Source of the DNA: an uncultured marine group III euryarchaeote
GTDB taxonomy: Archaea; Thermoplasmatota; Poseidoniia; MGIII; CG-Epi1
Length of the DNA stretch: 32,752 nt
Assembly: GCA_902531985.1 (NCBI GenBank)
Contig: CACAGG010000009.1
Coordinates: 1-32,752, forward strand
Reading direction: 5' to 3'
The notes under the pieces are model-generated. The model did not search any database, was not told the DNA's origin, and saw only the letters and a list, made by a program, of their open reading frames with translations. The first letter of the stretch is position 1. Each line of letters starts with the position of its first letter. Shown here piece by piece: positions 31,540-32,752 of the stretch. The translations under genes were made by a program, and so were the position numbers.

Positions 31540-32752
31540 GCAGTTAAGAAATGATCATAGAATAAAGCAACAACTATAGATCCTATTGTACAAGTTATAA
31601 TCATTACAGGAACTCCAACGCCTAACCATTCCTTAGTTGAAATTTTATGTCCGCCTCTTTCGCTAATTGCAATAGTCATAACGTTTGCACTAGAACCAAT
31701 AGGGGTAGCATTTCCTCCAAAGCCACAGCCAATTGCTAAAGCCCAATATAGAGGAATAATATCTACCTCAGCTATGCCTGTAATTGGATCTTTACTTAAT
31801 TCCCCTATTTCTAGAATTACAGGTAACATAGCTGCACAAAAAGGAATATTATCAACGATGGCAGATGCAATAGCGGAAACCCAAATGAGAACAATAACCA
31901 ATACTACGGGACTGTTATGTATTGTTCCATCAGGTCCAAAATTATCAAATATCATATTAGCTATAGCCTCTAGATATCCCATAGCTTCCAACCCTCCAAC
32001 CATAACAAATAACCCTGCGAAGAATAAAAGTGCACCCCATTCGACTTTATGCACAACTTCATGGATATCCATACGTTTTTCCTCAGGAACGCCTAGCATA
32101 CTAATTGACATGGCAATACCAGCACCACCGAGAGATACTGCGGAAATCTCTAAATCTAAATGCAAAAGTTCGACTGCAGCAAACATTACAACAGTTACTG
32201 CTAAAGCCCCTAAAGTTCTGTACATCAAAGTATCATTTTTTACAGCAGCCCATTCATCTTCACTAGTTACTTCTTCCACGTTCTGAGGTTTAACTTCTCT
32301 CCAGTTTTTGAAGTGGCGATGCATATACCAGAGCGTAGCACCCCATGCAATTATTGCTAAGGGAGTCAAATGGTAAATAAAACTCATAAATCCAAATCCT
32401 AAATCTCGAGCGCTTGCATATGACGCGATTAAAACGTTAGGAGGATCACCTACTAATGTCGCTACACCTCCTGTGTTTGAAAAGATTGCTAGGGCAATTA
32501 GTGGTGGGATAGGACTAATTTCAATCTTAGAGCAAATTTTCAGCGTTACAGGTGCTATTAGAATCAAAGCTGTAACATTATCAATAAAGACAGAGATTAC
32601 TGTGGTGAAAGTTCCTAGATAGAATACCAATTTCCAAGGATCTCCTCCAGATAATTTTGTAGCTTTTATTGCTACAAATTCAAAGAAACCACTTATCTCT
32701 AGCATTCCAGCAAAGATCATCATTCCCAATAGCAATCCTATGACGTTGAAAT
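31536..32752 (-). CDS. ArsB/NhaD-type ion transporter, N-terminus beyond the right edge
   Basis: About 405 visible residues of a polytopic membrane protein of the ion-transporter (arsenite permease / Na+:H+ antiporter NhaD / P-protein) superfamily. Characteristic motifs are DNVTALILIAPVTL, SNTGGVATLVGDPPNVLIAS, VDNIPFCAAMLPVI and FGGNATPIGSSANVM, the paired N-T-G-G / G-N-A-T and D-N elements of the inverted repeat. The frame stays open to the window edge (FNVIGLLLGMM...), so the TTG at 32735 is not a true start, and perhaps 20-30 residues are missing. Substrate cannot be decided: ArsB, NhaD and dicarboxylate-type relatives share these motifs. Its stop overlaps the convergent rhomboid gene end by 4 bp. 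Confidence 0.85.
   Translation of the reverse strand, partial: FNVIGLLLGMMIFAGMLEISGFFEFVAIKATKLSGGDPWKLVFYLGTFTTVISVFIDNVTALILIAPVTLKICSKIEISPIPPLIALAIFSNTGGVATLVGDPPNVLIASYASARDLGFGFMSFIYHLTPLAIIAWGATLWYMHRHFKNWREVKPQNVEEVTSEDEWAAVKNDTLMYRTLGALAVTVVMFAAVELLHLDLEISAVSLGGAGIAMSISMLGVPEEKRMDIHEVVHKVEWGALLFFAGLFVMVGGLEAMGYLEAIANMIFDNFGPDGTIHNSPVVLVIVLIWVSAIASAIVDNIPFCAAMLPVILEIGELSKDPITGIAEVDIIPLYWALAIGCGFGGNATPIGSSANVMTIAISERGGHKISTKEWLGVGVPVMIITCTIGSIVVALFYDHFLTA

Noticed and set aside
31774-32286. 170-codon open frame on the plus strand inside the ArsB/NhaD-type gene
   Set aside because: It is an antisense shadow of a clearly recognisable transporter; the product is low-complexity S/T/P-rich with no family resemblance.
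1-32752. An arsenic-resistance operon closing a circle between arsC at the left edge and the ArsB-like transporter at the right edge
   Set aside because: The ArsC fragment is truncated at a suspicious joint, the transporter may equally be NhaD-type, and nothing in the sequence shows the ends are contiguous.

Overview
The window looks like a chromosomal piece of a low-GC, free-living marine euryarchaeon, most likely Marine Group II/III (Thermoplasmatota, e.g. Poseidoniales). The archaeal call rests on a canonical TATA-binding protein gene, aIF5A, an AbrB-PhoU fusion regulator, TATA-type promoters 25-35 bp upstream of start codons (several implying leaderless mRNAs), and secreted proteins with archaeosortase-like tails. 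The marine group assignment is inference from gene content (multi-kb surface protein with cupredoxin, Aap-type amino-acid uptake genes) and AT-rich composition; no rRNA is present to confirm it.

Layout. 1-2725: a junction that joins a fragment of an arsenate reductase (minus strand) to the 3' end of an amino-acid ABC permease (plus strand), followed by a second permease and its ATPase (Aap/Bzt type). 2727-6382: phosphate module, with a SixA-like histidine phosphatase overlapping an AbrB-PhoU regulator on the minus strand, divergent from a PiT phosphate transporter and a DUF47/PhoU-like partner. 6418-11362: a C39-like cysteine peptidase gene convergent with a three-gene redox operon (two secreted CxxC thioredoxin-like paralogues and a TlpA-CcdA fusion). 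11363-11591: intergenic region with a 24-codon remnant of a further copy of the secreted-redox gene start. 11592-17792: hypotheticals, tRNA-Ser, an extended HAM1/ITPase, a CPBP membrane protease with a zinc finger, MetG, an FAD oxidoreductase and tRNA-Arg. 17798-23265: threonine dehydratase/serine racemase, a PH-like membrane protein, the cluster tbp - 57-aa small protein - aIF5A - agmatinase, AlkA-type glycosylase, tRNA-Leu, nitroreductase, PdxT. 23375-32752: a 2380-aa secreted multidomain surface protein, a rhomboid protease with a zinc ribbon, and an ArsB/NhaD-type transporter cut by the right edge.

How the genes fit together. Many neighbours overlap by 4 nt (ATGA), so several compact operons are clear. 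The most system-like region is 7087-11515: a membrane thiol-electron conduit (CcdA fused to a thioredoxin-fold domain) expressed with two surface-exposed CxxC paralogues that share a strict signature around the active site, one of which ends in a PGF-CTERM-like sorting tail. A second candidate is the giant surface protein plus adjacent rhomboid protease. Housekeeping parts (tbp, aIF5A, metG, tRNAs) are ordinary in sequence but carry details worth checking: a perfect inverted repeat ahead of tbp, an untracked 57-codon gene, a CDS end overlapping a tRNA, and two class II tRNAs sharing an almost identical 5' part. No CRISPR array, IS element, prophage or rRNA was seen, and no gene-free stretch exceeds about 230 bases.
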